Counted from the first letter of the stretch, positions 7,484-17,630 are shown. The stretch is 64,000 nt of DNA from Streptomyces sp. NBC_00102 (GCF_026343115.1 NZ_JAPEMC010000001.1:4483501-4547500), one strand, 5' to 3'. The notes: generated by a model from the letters alone, not told the origin. Made by a program: numbers and translations.

Positions 7484-10387
7484 GTGCACGAGATCACCGC
7501 TACACCGTTCGGCCGCCGCGGCTTCATGTCCGCGCTGGCGCTGGCCGTGGCCGGCGCGACGGGCGGCCTGCAGCTGCTGCCCGGCGCCACCCCGGCGGCC
7601 GCCGACGGCGACGCCTTCGACGTACTGCGCGAGGCGTGGGCGGCCCAGCTGACCGGCGGTGACATCGATGCCACCGACGCCGACTACGCCCCCGCGCTCG
7701 CCGTCCTGTCGGCCACCGCGACCGACCTGTGGAACACCATGGCGCCGGACGCGGCGGCCGGCTCCCTCTGGCCCGGCAAACCGCTCACCGTCCCCGCCAA
7801 CATCACCGCCGGCTACAAGGCCCTCGCCTCGCTCGCCACCGCGTACGCCACCGAGGGCACCACCGCCGCCGACGGCAGCGGGCGCGCCCTGTACGGCTCC
7901 GCGGAGCTCGGCGCCGACATCGTGGCGGGGCTCGACTTCCTGCACGCCCAGGCGTACCACGCCGGCGCCGTGGAGAACGGCAACTGGTGGGAGTGGGAGA
8001 TCGGCTGCCCCATCGCCCTGAACAACGCCGCGATCCTCGTACACCCCCTGCTCACCGAGGTCCAGCTCGCCGACTGGGCGGCGGCCGTCGACCACTTCGT
8101 GCCCGACCCCACCAAGAACCGGTACGGCGCCGACCGCACCACCTCCACCGGCGCCAACCGCGTCGACCTCTGCCAGGTCGTCGCCCTGCGCGGCGTCCTC
8201 GGCCGCAGCGACGAGCGCCTCGCCGCGGCCGTCGCCGGCCTCTCCGACGTGTTCCCGTACGTCACCTCGGACGACGGGCTCTACGCCGACGGCTCCTTCG
8301 TCCAGCACTCGTACATCCCCTACACCGGCACGTACGGAATGGTCCTGCTGCGCGGGCTCACCAACCTCTTCCAGCTGCTGCACGGCTCCGAGCACGAGAT
8401 CACCGACCCCGCCGCCGCGCACATCCACACCTCGGTGGACACCGCCTTCGCGCCGTGGATCTGGAACGGCCTCTGCATGGACGCGGTCCGGGGCCGGGCC
8501 GTCAGCCGGGCCACCGAGACCGACTTCAACGACGGCAACCTCACCGCCCAGGCGGTGCTGCGTGCCGCGCTCTCCGCGCCCACCGCCGAACAGGCCACCC
8601 GGTTCCAGGGCCTGGCGAAGGGCTGGATCACCCGGGGCGACGCGTACGCCCCCTACAGCGCCGGCGCCGGCATCGCGGGGGTCGCCCTCGCCGCCCCGGT
8701 CCTCGACGACCAGAGCCTGAAGGCCCTCCCCGAACCGGTCGGGCACGTGCAGTTCCCGAACATGGACCGGGCCGTGCACCGGGGCAAGGGCTGGGCGCTC
8801 GCCCTCGCCCTCTCCTCCGCGCGCATCGCCCGGTACGAGTCGATGAACGGTGAGAACCTGCACGGCTGGCACACCGGCGACGGCATGGCCTACCTCTACC
8901 TCGCGGGCGACCCCGGTCACTTCACCGACGACTTCTGGCCCACCGCCGACCCCAAGCGGATGCCCGGCACCACCACGGACGGCCTCGCCCTCGCCGACGC
9001 GGCCGGTACGGGCACCCGCCCCGCCGCCACCTGGGCGGGCGGCGCGAGCCTCGGCGGTACGTATGGCAGCGTCGGCCTCGACTTCCGCCCGTACGGCTCC
9101 ACCCTCACCGCGAAGAAGTCCTGGTTCTGCCTGGACGACTCCGTCGTCTGCCTCGGCGCGGGCATCACCGGCGGCAGCGGCGCCGAGGTCGTCACCACCG
9201 TCGAGCAGCGCAACCTCGGCGCCCCGGGCGCCCGCACCGCCCCGAAGCTGACCGTCGACGGCACCGCCCTGCCCTCCACCGCGGGCTGGTCCGACACCCT
9301 CGACGTCACCGGCTGGGCGCACCTGGCGGGGGTCGGCGGCTACCTCTTCCCCGGCGGCGCCACCGTCCGGGCCTCCCGCACCGACCGCACCGGCTCCTGG
9401 CACGACATCAACACGGGAGGCACCACCACCGCCACCACCCGGCGCTACCTCACCCTCGGCCTCTCCCACGGCACCGCCCCCGCGGGCGACGCGTACGCCT
9501 ACGTCCTGCTGCCCGGCGCCACCGCCTCCCGTACGGCGGCCCGTGCCGCCAAGCCCACCGTGGAGATCCTGGCCAACACCCCGGCCGTGCAGGCGGTCCG
9601 GGAGAACTGCTCCGGAGTCGTCGCCGCCAACTTCTTCGCGGCCGGCACGGCGGCGGGCATCACGGCCGGTGCCCCCTGCTCGGTGATCCTGCGCCGTACC
9701 CGGAACACCCTGACCGTGGCGGTCTCCGACCCCACGCACACCGCGACCTCGGTCACCGTGCGCCTCGTCCACACGGGTACCGCGGTGAGCGCCGACCCCC
9801 GGATCACCGTCGACACCGCCTCGCCCACCCTCGCCTTCACCGTGAACACCGCGGGCGCCGCCGGAGCCACCGCCGAGGCCGTCTTCACCGTCACCGGAGC
9901 GGCCCTCGCCCCCGTCGCGGACGGCTACGTCCGGGACGGGGCGTACGCCTCCACCTCCTACGCCGGCGCCACCACCCTCGTGGTGAAGAACGCCTCCGGC
10001 AGCGGCTTCACCCGCCAGTCCTACCTCGCCTTCGACACCTCGGGACTCACCGGCCGGATCACCTCCGCCACCCTCTCCGTCCACGGCTTCGTCTCCGACT
10101 CCGGCGGAACCGACGCCGTGGTCACCGCGTACGGGGTCGCCGACACCGCCTGGACGGAACCCGCCCTCACCTGGAACACCCGCCCCGCCCTCGGCCCCGC
10201 CCGCGCGGACGCCGCGGCCACCGCCGTACCGTCCTGGCTCGCCTTCGACGTCACCGCCCAGGTCGCGGCAGCCTCCCCGGGCCCGGTCTCCCTCGCCCTG
10301 GCCCAGTCCGCACCCGGACTCGCCGTGGTCCTCAACTCCCGCGAGAACAAGGCGTTCCCGCCCGTGCTGACGGTGAAGTTGGGCTGA
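7484..10387 (+). CDS. Secreted polysaccharide lyase family 8 (hyaluronate/chondroitin/xanthan lyase type)
   Basis: Extracellular eliminase that cleaves uronic-acid polysaccharides, 967 residues. The twin-arginine signal GRRGFMSALALAVAGATGG ends near PAAADGD. The alpha-toroid catalytic domain has NWWEWEIG at 167-174 and the PL8 pair His275 and Tyr284 in QHSYIPYTGTYG, with the expected spacing of nine. A beta-sandwich region follows with NGENLHGWHTGDGMAYLYL. The last about 160 residues (from VADGYVRDGAYASTSYAG) look like a DNRLRE/CBM96-type module, an unusual tail for PL8. The GTG at 7484 is chosen because GAGGAGG sits 7-13 bases upstream. Whether it acts on hyaluronan, chondroitin sulfate or xanthan cannot be decided here; the nearby sulfatase favours a sulfated glycosaminoglycan. 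Confidence 0.92.
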   Translation: MHEITATPFGRRGFMSALALAVAGATGGLQLLPGATPAAADGDAFDVLREAWAAQLTGGDIDATDADYAPALAVLSATATDLWNTMAPDAAAGSLWPGKPLTVPANITAGYKALASLATAYATEGTTAADGSGRALYGSAELGADIVAGLDFLHAQAYHAGAVENGNWWEWEIGCPIALNNAAILVHPLLTEVQLADWAAAVDHFVPDPTKNRYGADRTTSTGANRVDLCQVVALRGVLGRSDERLAAAVAGLSDVFPYVTSDDGLYADGSFVQHSYIPYTGTYGMVLLRGLTNLFQLLHGSEHEITDPAAAHIHTSVDTAFAPWIWNGLCMDAVRGRAVSRATETDFNDGNLTAQAVLRAALSAPTAEQATRFQGLAKGWITRGDAYAPYSAGAGIAGVALAAPVLDDQSLKALPEPVGHVQFPNMDRAVHRGKGWALALALSSARIARYESMNGENLHGWHTGDGMAYLYLAGDPGHFTDDFWPTADPKRMPGTTTDGLALADAAGTGTRPAATWAGGASLGGTYGSVGLDFRPYGSTLTAKKSWFCLDDSVVCLGAGITGGSGAEVVTTVEQRNLGAPGARTAPKLTVDGTALPSTAGWSDTLDVTGWAHLAGVGGYLFPGGATVRASRTDRTGSWHDINTGGTTTATTRRYLTLGLSHGTAPAGDAYAYVLLPGATASRTAARAAKPTVEILANTPAVQAVRENCSGVVAANFFAAGTAAGITAGAPCSVILRRTRNTLTVAVSDPTHTATSVTVRLVHTGTAVSADPRITVDTASPTLAFTVNTAGAAGATAEAVFTVTGAALAPVADGYVRDGAYASTSYAGATTLVVKNASGSGFTRQSYLAFDTSGLTGRITSATLSVHGFVSDSGGTDAVVTAYGVADTAWTEPALTWNTRPALGPARADAAATAVPSWLAFDVTAQVAAASPGPVSLALAQSAPGLAVVLNSRENKAFPPVLTVKLG

Positions 10388-10413
10388 CGCGAGGCCGGGC
10401 GGCGCCCGCTCCG

Positions 10414-10446
10414 CGCTCCGGCCGCCCCACCCGTGCGGCCGGAGCG
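10414..10446 (+). terminator. Hairpin terminator after the lyase gene
   Basis: Perfect 12-bp arms CGCTCCGGCCGC (10414-10425) and GCGGCCGGAGCG (10435-10446) with a nine-base loop, 27 bp after the lyase stop. There is no U-tract, as is common for Streptomyces terminators. Confidence 0.7.
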
Positions 10447-10592
10447 ATGTGACCAGAACATGACCCCGAACCGGTTCCTGATCGTTGGCCCGGGCATTTA
10501 ATCTGACCGTTGGCCACAGGTAACGCGTGAACGCGAAACCGCGGCACGAGGTGCACCACCAGGCGCACCCGCACGACGGGGGAGTACGAAAG

Positions 10593-10865
10593 ATGGCCAA
10601 GCGCATGCTGCGGTCCGGCACGGTGGTGCTCGGCGGCATGGGGCTGCTCGCGGTGACCCTCGCCGCGTGCGGCTCCGATCCCGACAAGCGCTGTGTGGAC
10701 CGGGTGACCCAGAAGACGCTGCCGAAGTACGAGTGCAAGAGCGGCGGCCACGGCACCTACTACTACGGTGGAACCGTCAAGAACGGCAAGGTCTCCGGCG
10801 GCAGCTTCGACAAGTCCTCCGTCACGCGCGGCGGCTTCGGCTCCGACCACTCCAGCGGCGGCTGA
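10593..10865 (+). CDS. Small lipoprotein upstream of glutathionylspermidine synthase-like gene
   Basis: A 90-residue lipoprotein: signal MAKRMLRSGTVVLGGMGLLAV, then lipobox LAAC. The mature part has two further Cys residues (RCVDRVTQKTLPKYECKSGG) and a Gly/Tyr-rich tail (GTYYYGGTVKNGKVSGG), suggesting a small disulfide-bonded envelope protein. The ATG at 10593 has GGGGAG upstream; an earlier in-frame start would put a charged, His-rich stretch before the signal and is unlikely. Only seven bases separate it from the next gene. The pairing resembles E. coli YgiB/YgiC, where a lipoprotein precedes a glutathionylspermidine-synthase-like protein. That similarity is recalled and inferred. No enzymatic function is known. 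Confidence 0.8.
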   Translation: MAKRMLRSGTVVLGGMGLLAVTLAACGSDPDKRCVDRVTQKTLPKYECKSGGHGTYYYGGTVKNGKVSGGSFDKSSVTRGGFGSDHSSGG

Positions 10866-10872
10866 TCCCGCC

Positions 10873-12060
10873 GTGGAACGCCGCACCATCGACCCCCGCC
10901 CCGACTGGCAGCGCATCGTCGAGGCGCAGGGAGTGATCTACCCGCTCGCCCGCTACCCGGACGGCTCGCTGCGCCCCTACTGGGACGAGAGCGCGTACTA
11001 CGTCTTCTCGCTGCCCGAGGTCGAGGCGCTGGAGGAGACCGTCGAGGAGTTGCACTCGATGTGCCTGGCCGCCGCCGCGCACATCGTGGAGCACGACCGC
11101 TTCGCCGACCTCGGCATCACCGACCCGCGGCTCGCCCGGCTCGTCGCCGAGTCCTGGCACCGCCGCGCCGAACTCCCGTCCGTGTACGGGCGGTTCGATC
11201 TGAGGTACGACGGTACGGGCCCGGCCAAGATGCTGGAGTACAACGCCGACACCCCCACCTCGCTGGTGGAGGCCGCGAGCGCGCAGTGGTTCTGGATGGA
11301 GGACCGCTTCCCGGGCGCGGACCAGTGGAACTCCCTGCACGAGCGGCTCGTCGAGACCTGGCGCCGGCAGGCCCCGCTCCTGCCGCCCGGGCCCCTGCAC
11401 TTCGCGCATTCGGACGGCGACGAGCTGGGCGAGGACCTGATGACGGTCGCGTACCTGCGAGAGACTGCCCAGCAGGCGGGCATCGACACCGAGGCGCTCT
11501 CCGTCGAACGCATCGGCTGGGACTCGCTGACCGGCCGGTTCGTGGACGAGCAACTCCGCTTCATCCGCAGCTGTTTCAAGCTCTACCCGTGGGAGTGGCT
11601 GAGCACCGACGCGTTCGGCGAACACGTCCTCGAAACGCTCGACAACGGCGGCGGCACCGGCTCCACCTGCTGGATCGAGCCCGCCTGGAAGATGCTCCTC
11701 TCCAACAAGGCCCTGCTGGCGATCCTCTGGGAGCTCTACCCGGGCCACCCGAACCTGCTGCCCGCCTACGTCGACGGGCCGCGCGAACTGGCCGGGACGA
11801 AGGGTGCCGGATACGTCTCCAAGCCGCTGCTCGGCCGCGAGGGGGCCGGTGTCGATCTGTACGGCCCCGGCAGCCCGCCGGTGCTGCGCCAGGAGCCTTG
11901 CTGCTACCAGGAGTTGGCGCCGCTGCCCGACTTCGACGGCAACCGTGTGGTGCTCGGCGCCTGGGTGGTCGGGGGCGAGGCGGCGGGCCTCGGCATCCGC
12001 GAATCGGCCGGACCGGTCACGGACGAGTACGCCCGCTTCCTCCCGCACGTGATCCTCTGA
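10873..12060 (+). CDS. Glutathionylspermidine synthase family protein (ATP-grasp amide ligase)
   Basis: A 395-residue ATP-grasp-type carboxylate-amine ligase related to the synthetase half of E. coli Gsp and to YgiC/YjfC. Landmarks are WDESAYYVFSLPEVEALE near the start, RFDLRYDGTGPAKMLEYNAD, WIEPAWKMLLSNKALLAILW, and GYVSKPLLGREGAGVDL in the nucleotide-binding part. There is no amidase domain. Streptomyces make mycothiol and not glutathione, so the substrate is probably something else, perhaps a peptide or polyamine. The GTG at 10873 lies seven bases after the lipoprotein stop, so the two genes form an operon. Family assignment is strong; substrate is unknown. Confidence 0.88.
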   Translation: MERRTIDPRPDWQRIVEAQGVIYPLARYPDGSLRPYWDESAYYVFSLPEVEALEETVEELHSMCLAAAAHIVEHDRFADLGITDPRLARLVAESWHRRAELPSVYGRFDLRYDGTGPAKMLEYNADTPTSLVEAASAQWFWMEDRFPGADQWNSLHERLVETWRRQAPLLPPGPLHFAHSDGDELGEDLMTVAYLRETAQQAGIDTEALSVERIGWDSLTGRFVDEQLRFIRSCFKLYPWEWLSTDAFGEHVLETLDNGGGTGSTCWIEPAWKMLLSNKALLAILWELYPGHPNLLPAYVDGPRELAGTKGAGYVSKPLLGREGAGVDLYGPGSPPVLRQEPCCYQELAPLPDFDGNRVVLGAWVVGGEAAGLGIRESAGPVTDEYARFLPHVIL

Positions 12061-12121
12061 CGGCGAGGGCCGGGCGGGCCGCCCCCCGCCCGCCCTTCGC
12101 CCCGCCCCACCGCCCGTCCGC

Positions 12122-12152
12122 CCCGCCGCCCGGCGGCGGGCCGTTTTCTTTT
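12122..12152 (+). terminator. Rho-independent terminator of the lipoprotein/ligase operon
   Basis: CCCGCCG / CGGCGGG arms (12122-12140) with a CCCGG loop, then CCGTTTTCTTTT. This is one of the few hairpins in the window with a clear T-tract. Confidence 0.82.
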
Positions 12153-12206
12153 CTGTCATGACCCTGGCGGAACCCTGCCGCCCGGCTCCAGAATGGGCCC
12201 CGCCCA

Positions 12207-12220
12207 TGGGAGCGCTCCCA
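12207..12220. promoter_or_regulatory. CebR operator (CebR box) upstream of the cellulase gene
   Basis: The 14-bp perfect palindrome TGGGAGCGCTCCCA matches exactly the operator of CebR, the LacI-family repressor of cellulose and cello-oligosaccharide genes in Streptomyces, released by cellobiose or cellotriose. It lies 81 bp before the GH9 start codon. The sequence is seen directly; binding here follows from knowledge of CebR. Confidence 0.92.
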
Positions 12221-12301
12221 CCAAGCGTTCGCTCCCCGCACCACCCGCCCGCGCTCCGTGCCCCCGCACCGCCCCGCAGCCCGCCGACGAAAGGTGTCCC
12301 G

Positions 12302-15013
12302 GTGAACGCCCCGCCCCCACGCCTCCGTACCTCGCGTCCCCTCCTGCCGCGCCCCCGCCCGCCGCACCTCCGTGCCCGGTCCGCCACGCGGTCCGCCTCC
12401 CGTCTGTCCGCCGCGGCGGCCGTCGCCGCCCTGCTCGCGGTGGGCCTCGCCGCACCCGGTGCGGCAGCGGACGAGCCCGCACCCGCCGAAGGCGCCGAGC
12501 AGATCACCAACGGAGACTTCTCCGCCGGTACCGCGCCCTGGTGGTGGACGGCGAACACCTCAGGGACGGTCGTCGACGGACGCCTCTGCGCCGATGTCCC
12601 GGCCGGCACGGCCAACGCCTGGGACGTGATCGTCGGGCAGAACGACGTCCCCCTCGTGGCGGGGGAGACGTACCTCCTCAGCTACACCGCGAGCTCCACC
12701 GTGCCGCTGACCGTGCAGACCCGCGTCCAGGAGGCCGTCGAGCCCTGGACCACCGAGCTCGCCACCGCCGACCCGGTCGGCACCGAAGCGGTCACGGTCA
12801 CCCACGCGTTCACCGCCACCGCCGACCGCCCCGGCGCACAGGTCGCCCTCCAGATCGGCGGCGGCGAGCGGGCCACCACCTTCTGCTTCGACGACGTGTC
12901 GCTGCGCGGCGGCGCCGAACCGCCCGTGTACGTCCCCGACACCGGCTCCCCGGTCCGGATCAACCAGGTCGGCTACCTCCCGTACGGCACCAAGGCCGGC
13001 ACCGTGGTCACGGACGCCGACGCGCCGCTGACCTGGACGGTGAAGAACGCGGACGGCACCGCCGCCGCCACCGGTACGACCGTCCCCGGCGGTGAGGACC
13101 CGACCTCCCGGCAGCGCGTCCACACCTTCGACTTCAGCGGACTGACCACGGTCGGCGACGGCTACACGGTGGACGTCGACGGGCAGGTCAGCGAACCGTT
13201 CTCGGTGCGCTCCGACCTCTACGACGGCCTGCGCTCCGACGCGCTGGCGTACTTCTACCACAACCGCAGCGGCATCCCGATCGAGGCGGACCTCGTCGGC
13301 GAGGAGTACGCGCGCCCCGCCGGACACGCGGGCACCTCCCCCAACCAGGGCGACACCGACGTGCCCTGCGTCCCCGGCGTCTGCGACTACCGCCTCGACG
13401 TCCGGGGCGGCTGGTACGACGCGGGCGACCACGGCAAGTACGTGGTCAACGGCGGTATCGCGGTGGCCCAGTTGATGGACACGTACGAGCGGACCCTGAC
13501 CGCCGCCGACGCCGAGGGCGCCCAACTCGCCGACGGGGCCCTGCGCGTCCCGGAACGCGGCAACGACGTGCCCGACATCCTCGACGAGGCCCGCTGGGAG
13601 CTGGACTTCCTGCTGCGCATGCAGGTGCCGGCCGGCGAACCGCTGGCGGGCATGGTCCACCACAAGGTGCACGACGCCGCCTGGACCGGCATCCCCACCC
13701 GCCCCGACCAGGACCCCCAGCCCCGGCAACTGCACGCCCCGTCGACCGCCGCGACCCTCAACCTCGCCGCGACCGGCGCCCAGTGCGCCCGCCTCTACGC
13801 CCCGTACGACCAGGAGTTCGCCGACCGCTGCCTGCGGGCCGCCACCACCGCCTGGAAGGCCGCGGTCGCGCACCCCGAGGTCTACGCCGACCCGGCCGAC
13901 GGCACCGGCGGCGGGACGTACAGCGACAACGACGTCTCCGACGAGTTCTACTGGGCCGCCGCCGAACTCTTCACCACCACCGGCGACCCGGCCTACCGCA
14001 CCGCGCTGCTCGACTCCCCGCTGCACGGCGACGCCGACAAGATCTTCAGCGCCGGCGGCGGCATCTCCTGGGGCTCCACCGCAGGGCTCGGTGTCCTCAC
14101 CCTCGCCACCGTCCCGAACGGCCTCACCGCAGCCGAACTCGCCGGTGTCCGCTCGGTCGTGACCGCCGGAGCCGACCGCTACACCGCGCAGTCGGCGGCC
14201 GAGCTCTACGGACTGCCCTACTCCCCGCCCGGCGAGGACTACGCCTGGGGCTCCAACAGCCAGGTGCTCAACAACATGGTCGTCCTCGCCGTCGCCCACG
14301 ACCTCACCGGCGAACCCGCCTACCAGGACGCGATCCTGCGCGGCGCCGACTACCTCTTCGGCCGCAACCCGCTGAACCAGTCGTACGTCACCGGGTACGG
14401 CGAGCGGTACTCCGAGAACCAGCACCACCGTTTCTGGGCCCACCAGAGCAACCCCGACCTGCCCCACCCGCCTCCCGGCACCGTCGCCGGCGGCCCCAAC
14501 CTGACCGCCGTCGCCGCCGGTGACCCGGCCGCCGCCGAGAAGCTCGGCGGCTGCGCCCCGGCCATGTGCTACCTCGACGACAACGGCTCCTGGGCCACCA
14601 ACGAGGTCACCATCAACTGGAACGCACCGCTCGCCTACATCGCCTCCTATCTGGACGACGCGGGCGACGGACGTGACGCGGCCGACCGGGCCGACCGGGT
14701 CTGCCAGGTGTCCTACGCCTCGCACGCCTGGACCGGCGGCTCCACCGTCACCGTGCGGGTCCGCAACACCGGCACCACCCCGCTCCGCTCCTGGCAGCTG
14801 AGCTGGCTCTTCCCGGGCGGGCAGCGGATCGGCCAGACCTGGAGCGCCGACCTCGCCCAGAGCGGCCGTACGGTCACGGCGAAGCCGCTGGAGTGGAACC
14901 GTGACCTCGCCCCGGGCGCGACCGCCGACTTCGGGTTCAACACCACCACCGCGAAGACCGGCCCCGATCCGGCCGTCTTCAAGCTCGGCGGACACGCCTG
15001 CACCACCGCGTAG
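12302..15013 (+). CDS. Secreted GH9 cellulase (endoglucanase) with CBM4 and CBM2
   Basis: Extracellular beta-1,4-glucanase of 903 residues. After an Arg-rich head and hydrophobic signal (AAAVAALLAVGLAAPGAAA) comes a CBM4/9-type module (ITNGDFSAG, about 67-200). Next are the Ig-like CelD_N domain (VRINQVGYLP, about 217-300) and the GH9 barrel (about 305-795). The barrel holds the Asp pair in GGWYDAGDHGKYV, the His motif NQHHRFWAHQ, and the general-acid Glu in WATNEVTINWNAPL. A CBM2 cellulose-binding module (CQVSYASHAWTGG to the end, about 800-903) completes it. The GTG at 12302 follows GAAAGG; an upstream in-frame start would precede the CebR box and is rejected. Induction by cello-oligosaccharides through CebR is expected. 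Confidence 0.95.
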   Translation: MNAPPPRLRTSRPLLPRPRPPHLRARSATRSASRLSAAAAVAALLAVGLAAPGAAADEPAPAEGAEQITNGDFSAGTAPWWWTANTSGTVVDGRLCADVPAGTANAWDVIVGQNDVPLVAGETYLLSYTASSTVPLTVQTRVQEAVEPWTTELATADPVGTEAVTVTHAFTATADRPGAQVALQIGGGERATTFCFDDVSLRGGAEPPVYVPDTGSPVRINQVGYLPYGTKAGTVVTDADAPLTWTVKNADGTAAATGTTVPGGEDPTSRQRVHTFDFSGLTTVGDGYTVDVDGQVSEPFSVRSDLYDGLRSDALAYFYHNRSGIPIEADLVGEEYARPAGHAGTSPNQGDTDVPCVPGVCDYRLDVRGGWYDAGDHGKYVVNGGIAVAQLMDTYERTLTAADAEGAQLADGALRVPERGNDVPDILDEARWELDFLLRMQVPAGEPLAGMVHHKVHDAAWTGIPTRPDQDPQPRQLHAPSTAATLNLAATGAQCARLYAPYDQEFADRCLRAATTAWKAAVAHPEVYADPADGTGGGTYSDNDVSDEFYWAAAELFTTTGDPAYRTALLDSPLHGDADKIFSAGGGISWGSTAGLGVLTLATVPNGLTAAELAGVRSVVTAGADRYTAQSAAELYGLPYSPPGEDYAWGSNSQVLNNMVVLAVAHDLTGEPAYQDAILRGADYLFGRNPLNQSYVTGYGERYSENQHHRFWAHQSNPDLPHPPPGTVAGGPNLTAVAAGDPAAAEKLGGCAPAMCYLDDNGSWATNEVTINWNAPLAYIASYLDDAGDGRDAADRADRVCQVSYASHAWTGGSTVTVRVRNTGTTPLRSWQLSWLFPGGQRIGQTWSADLAQSGRTVTAKPLEWNRDLAPGATADFGFNTTTAKTGPDPAVFKLGGHACTTA

Positions 15014-15022
15014 TTCCCCGGC

Positions 15023-15053
15023 GGGGGTGTCCGGCGAACCGCCGGACACCCCC
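15023..15053. terminator. Bidirectional terminator between cellulase and rocD
   Basis: Perfect 13-bp arms GGGGGTGTCCGGC (15023-15035) and GCCGGACACCCCC (15041-15053) around GAACC, exactly between two convergent genes. Confidence 0.85.
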
Positions 15054-15059
15054 GGCCCC

Positions 15060-16268
15060 CTACTTCTCGTCCAGCACCGCGCGCAGCCGGTCGAGCCCCC
15101 AGTCCAGGTCCTCCCGCTCGATGACCAGCGGGGGCGCGATCCGGATCGTGGAGCCGTGGGTGTCCTTCACCAGCACGCCCCGCTCCATCAGCCGCTCCGA
15201 GATCTCCCGGCCGGTGCCCAGCGCCGGGGCGACGTCCACCCCCGCCCACAGCCCCCGGCCGCGCACCGCGTCCACCGCGCCGCCGCCCACCAGCCGGCCC
15301 AGCTCGCGGTGGAGATGGGCGCCCAGCTCCGCCGCCCGCTCCTGGTACTCGCCGGTGCGCAGCATCGCGAGCACCTCCAGCGCCACCGCGCACGCCAGCG
15401 GGTTGCCGCCGAAGGTCGAACCGTGCTCGCCCGGCCGGAACACCCCCAGCACCGCCGCCGAGGACACCACCGCCGACACCGGCACCACCCCGCCGCCGAG
15501 CGCCTTGCCCAGGACGTACATGTCCGGCACCACGCCCTCGTGTTCGCAGGCGAAGGTCCGCCCGGTGCGGCCGAGGCCCGACTGGATCTCGTCCGCGACG
15601 AAGAGCACGTTCCGCTCGCGGGTCAGCTCACGGACCCCGGCGAGATAGCCCTCCGGAGGCACCAGCACCCCGGCCTCGCCCTGGATCGGCTCCAGCAGCA
15701 CCGCCACGGTGTTGTCCGTCATCGCGTCGCGCATCGCGGTGAGGTCGCCGTACGGCACGATCTCGAAGCCGGGGGTGTAGGGCCCGTAGTCCGCCCGCGC
15801 CTCCGGGTCGGTGGAGAAGCTGACGATCGTGGTGGTCCGGCCGTGGAAGTTGTCCGCCGCCACGATGATCTTGGCCATGCCGTCCGGGACGCCCTTGACG
15901 GTGTAACCCCACTTCCGCACGGTCTTCACGGCGGTCTCCACCGCTTCCGCGCCGGTGTTCATCGGCAGCACCATCTCCATGCCGCACAGCTCGGCGAGTT
16001 CCGTGCAGAACGCGGCGAACCGGTCGTGGTGGAACGCCCGTGAGGTGAGCGTCACCCGGTCCAGCTGCGCCTTCGCCACGTCGATCAGACGGCGGTTGCG
16101 GTGGCCGAAATTGAGCGCCGAGTACCCGGCCAGCAGATCGAGATAGCGGTTCCCCTCCACGTCGGTCATCCAAGCCCCGTCCGCCGTCGCGACGACGACG
16201 GGCAGCGGGTGGTAGTTGTGCGCGCTGTGGGCCTCCGTGGAGGCGAGGGCGTTCTCCGTGATCGACAC
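15060..16268 (-). CDS. rocD: Ornithine-oxo-acid transaminase (ornithine aminotransferase)
   Basis: PLP enzyme moving the delta-amino group of ornithine to 2-oxoglutarate, giving glutamate semialdehyde, a step in arginine/ornithine catabolism and proline formation. It has 402 residues. The class-III fold shows HNYHPLPVVVATADGAWMTD near the start, NFGHRNRRLIDVAK, the FVADEIQSGLGRTG motif with the PLP-ring Asp, and the Schiff-base Lys255 in DMYVLGKALGGG. The GTG start (complement of 16266-16268) follows ACGGAG; a longer Arg/Gly-rich frame upstream looks non-coding. The gene stands alone, convergent with the cellulase, and is preceded by a strong hairpin in its leader region. Confidence 0.93.
   Translation of the reverse strand: MSITENALASTEAHSAHNYHPLPVVVATADGAWMTDVEGNRYLDLLAGYSALNFGHRNRRLIDVAKAQLDRVTLTSRAFHHDRFAAFCTELAELCGMEMVLPMNTGAEAVETAVKTVRKWGYTVKGVPDGMAKIIVAADNFHGRTTTIVSFSTDPEARADYGPYTPGFEIVPYGDLTAMRDAMTDNTVAVLLEPIQGEAGVLVPPEGYLAGVRELTRERNVLFVADEIQSGLGRTGRTFACEHEGVVPDMYVLGKALGGGVVPVSAVVSSAAVLGVFRPGEHGSTFGGNPLACAVALEVLAMLRTGEYQERAAELGAHLHRELGRLVGGGAVDAVRGRGLWAGVDVAPALGTGREISERLMERGVLVKDTHGSTIRIAPPLVIEREDLDWGLDRLRAVLDEK

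Positions 16269-17630
<1,362 letters not shown>

Noticed and set aside
7481..10756. A 1091-codon open frame on the minus strand opposite the PL8 gene
   Set aside because: It is antisense to a clear enzyme, made mostly of Gly/Arg/Val/Glu, and typical of open shadow frames in DNA of above 70% GC.
12560..15049. An 829-codon minus-strand frame opposite the GH9 gene
   Set aside because: Shadow of the cellulase; no recognisable domain, composition dominated by Gly/Val/Arg.
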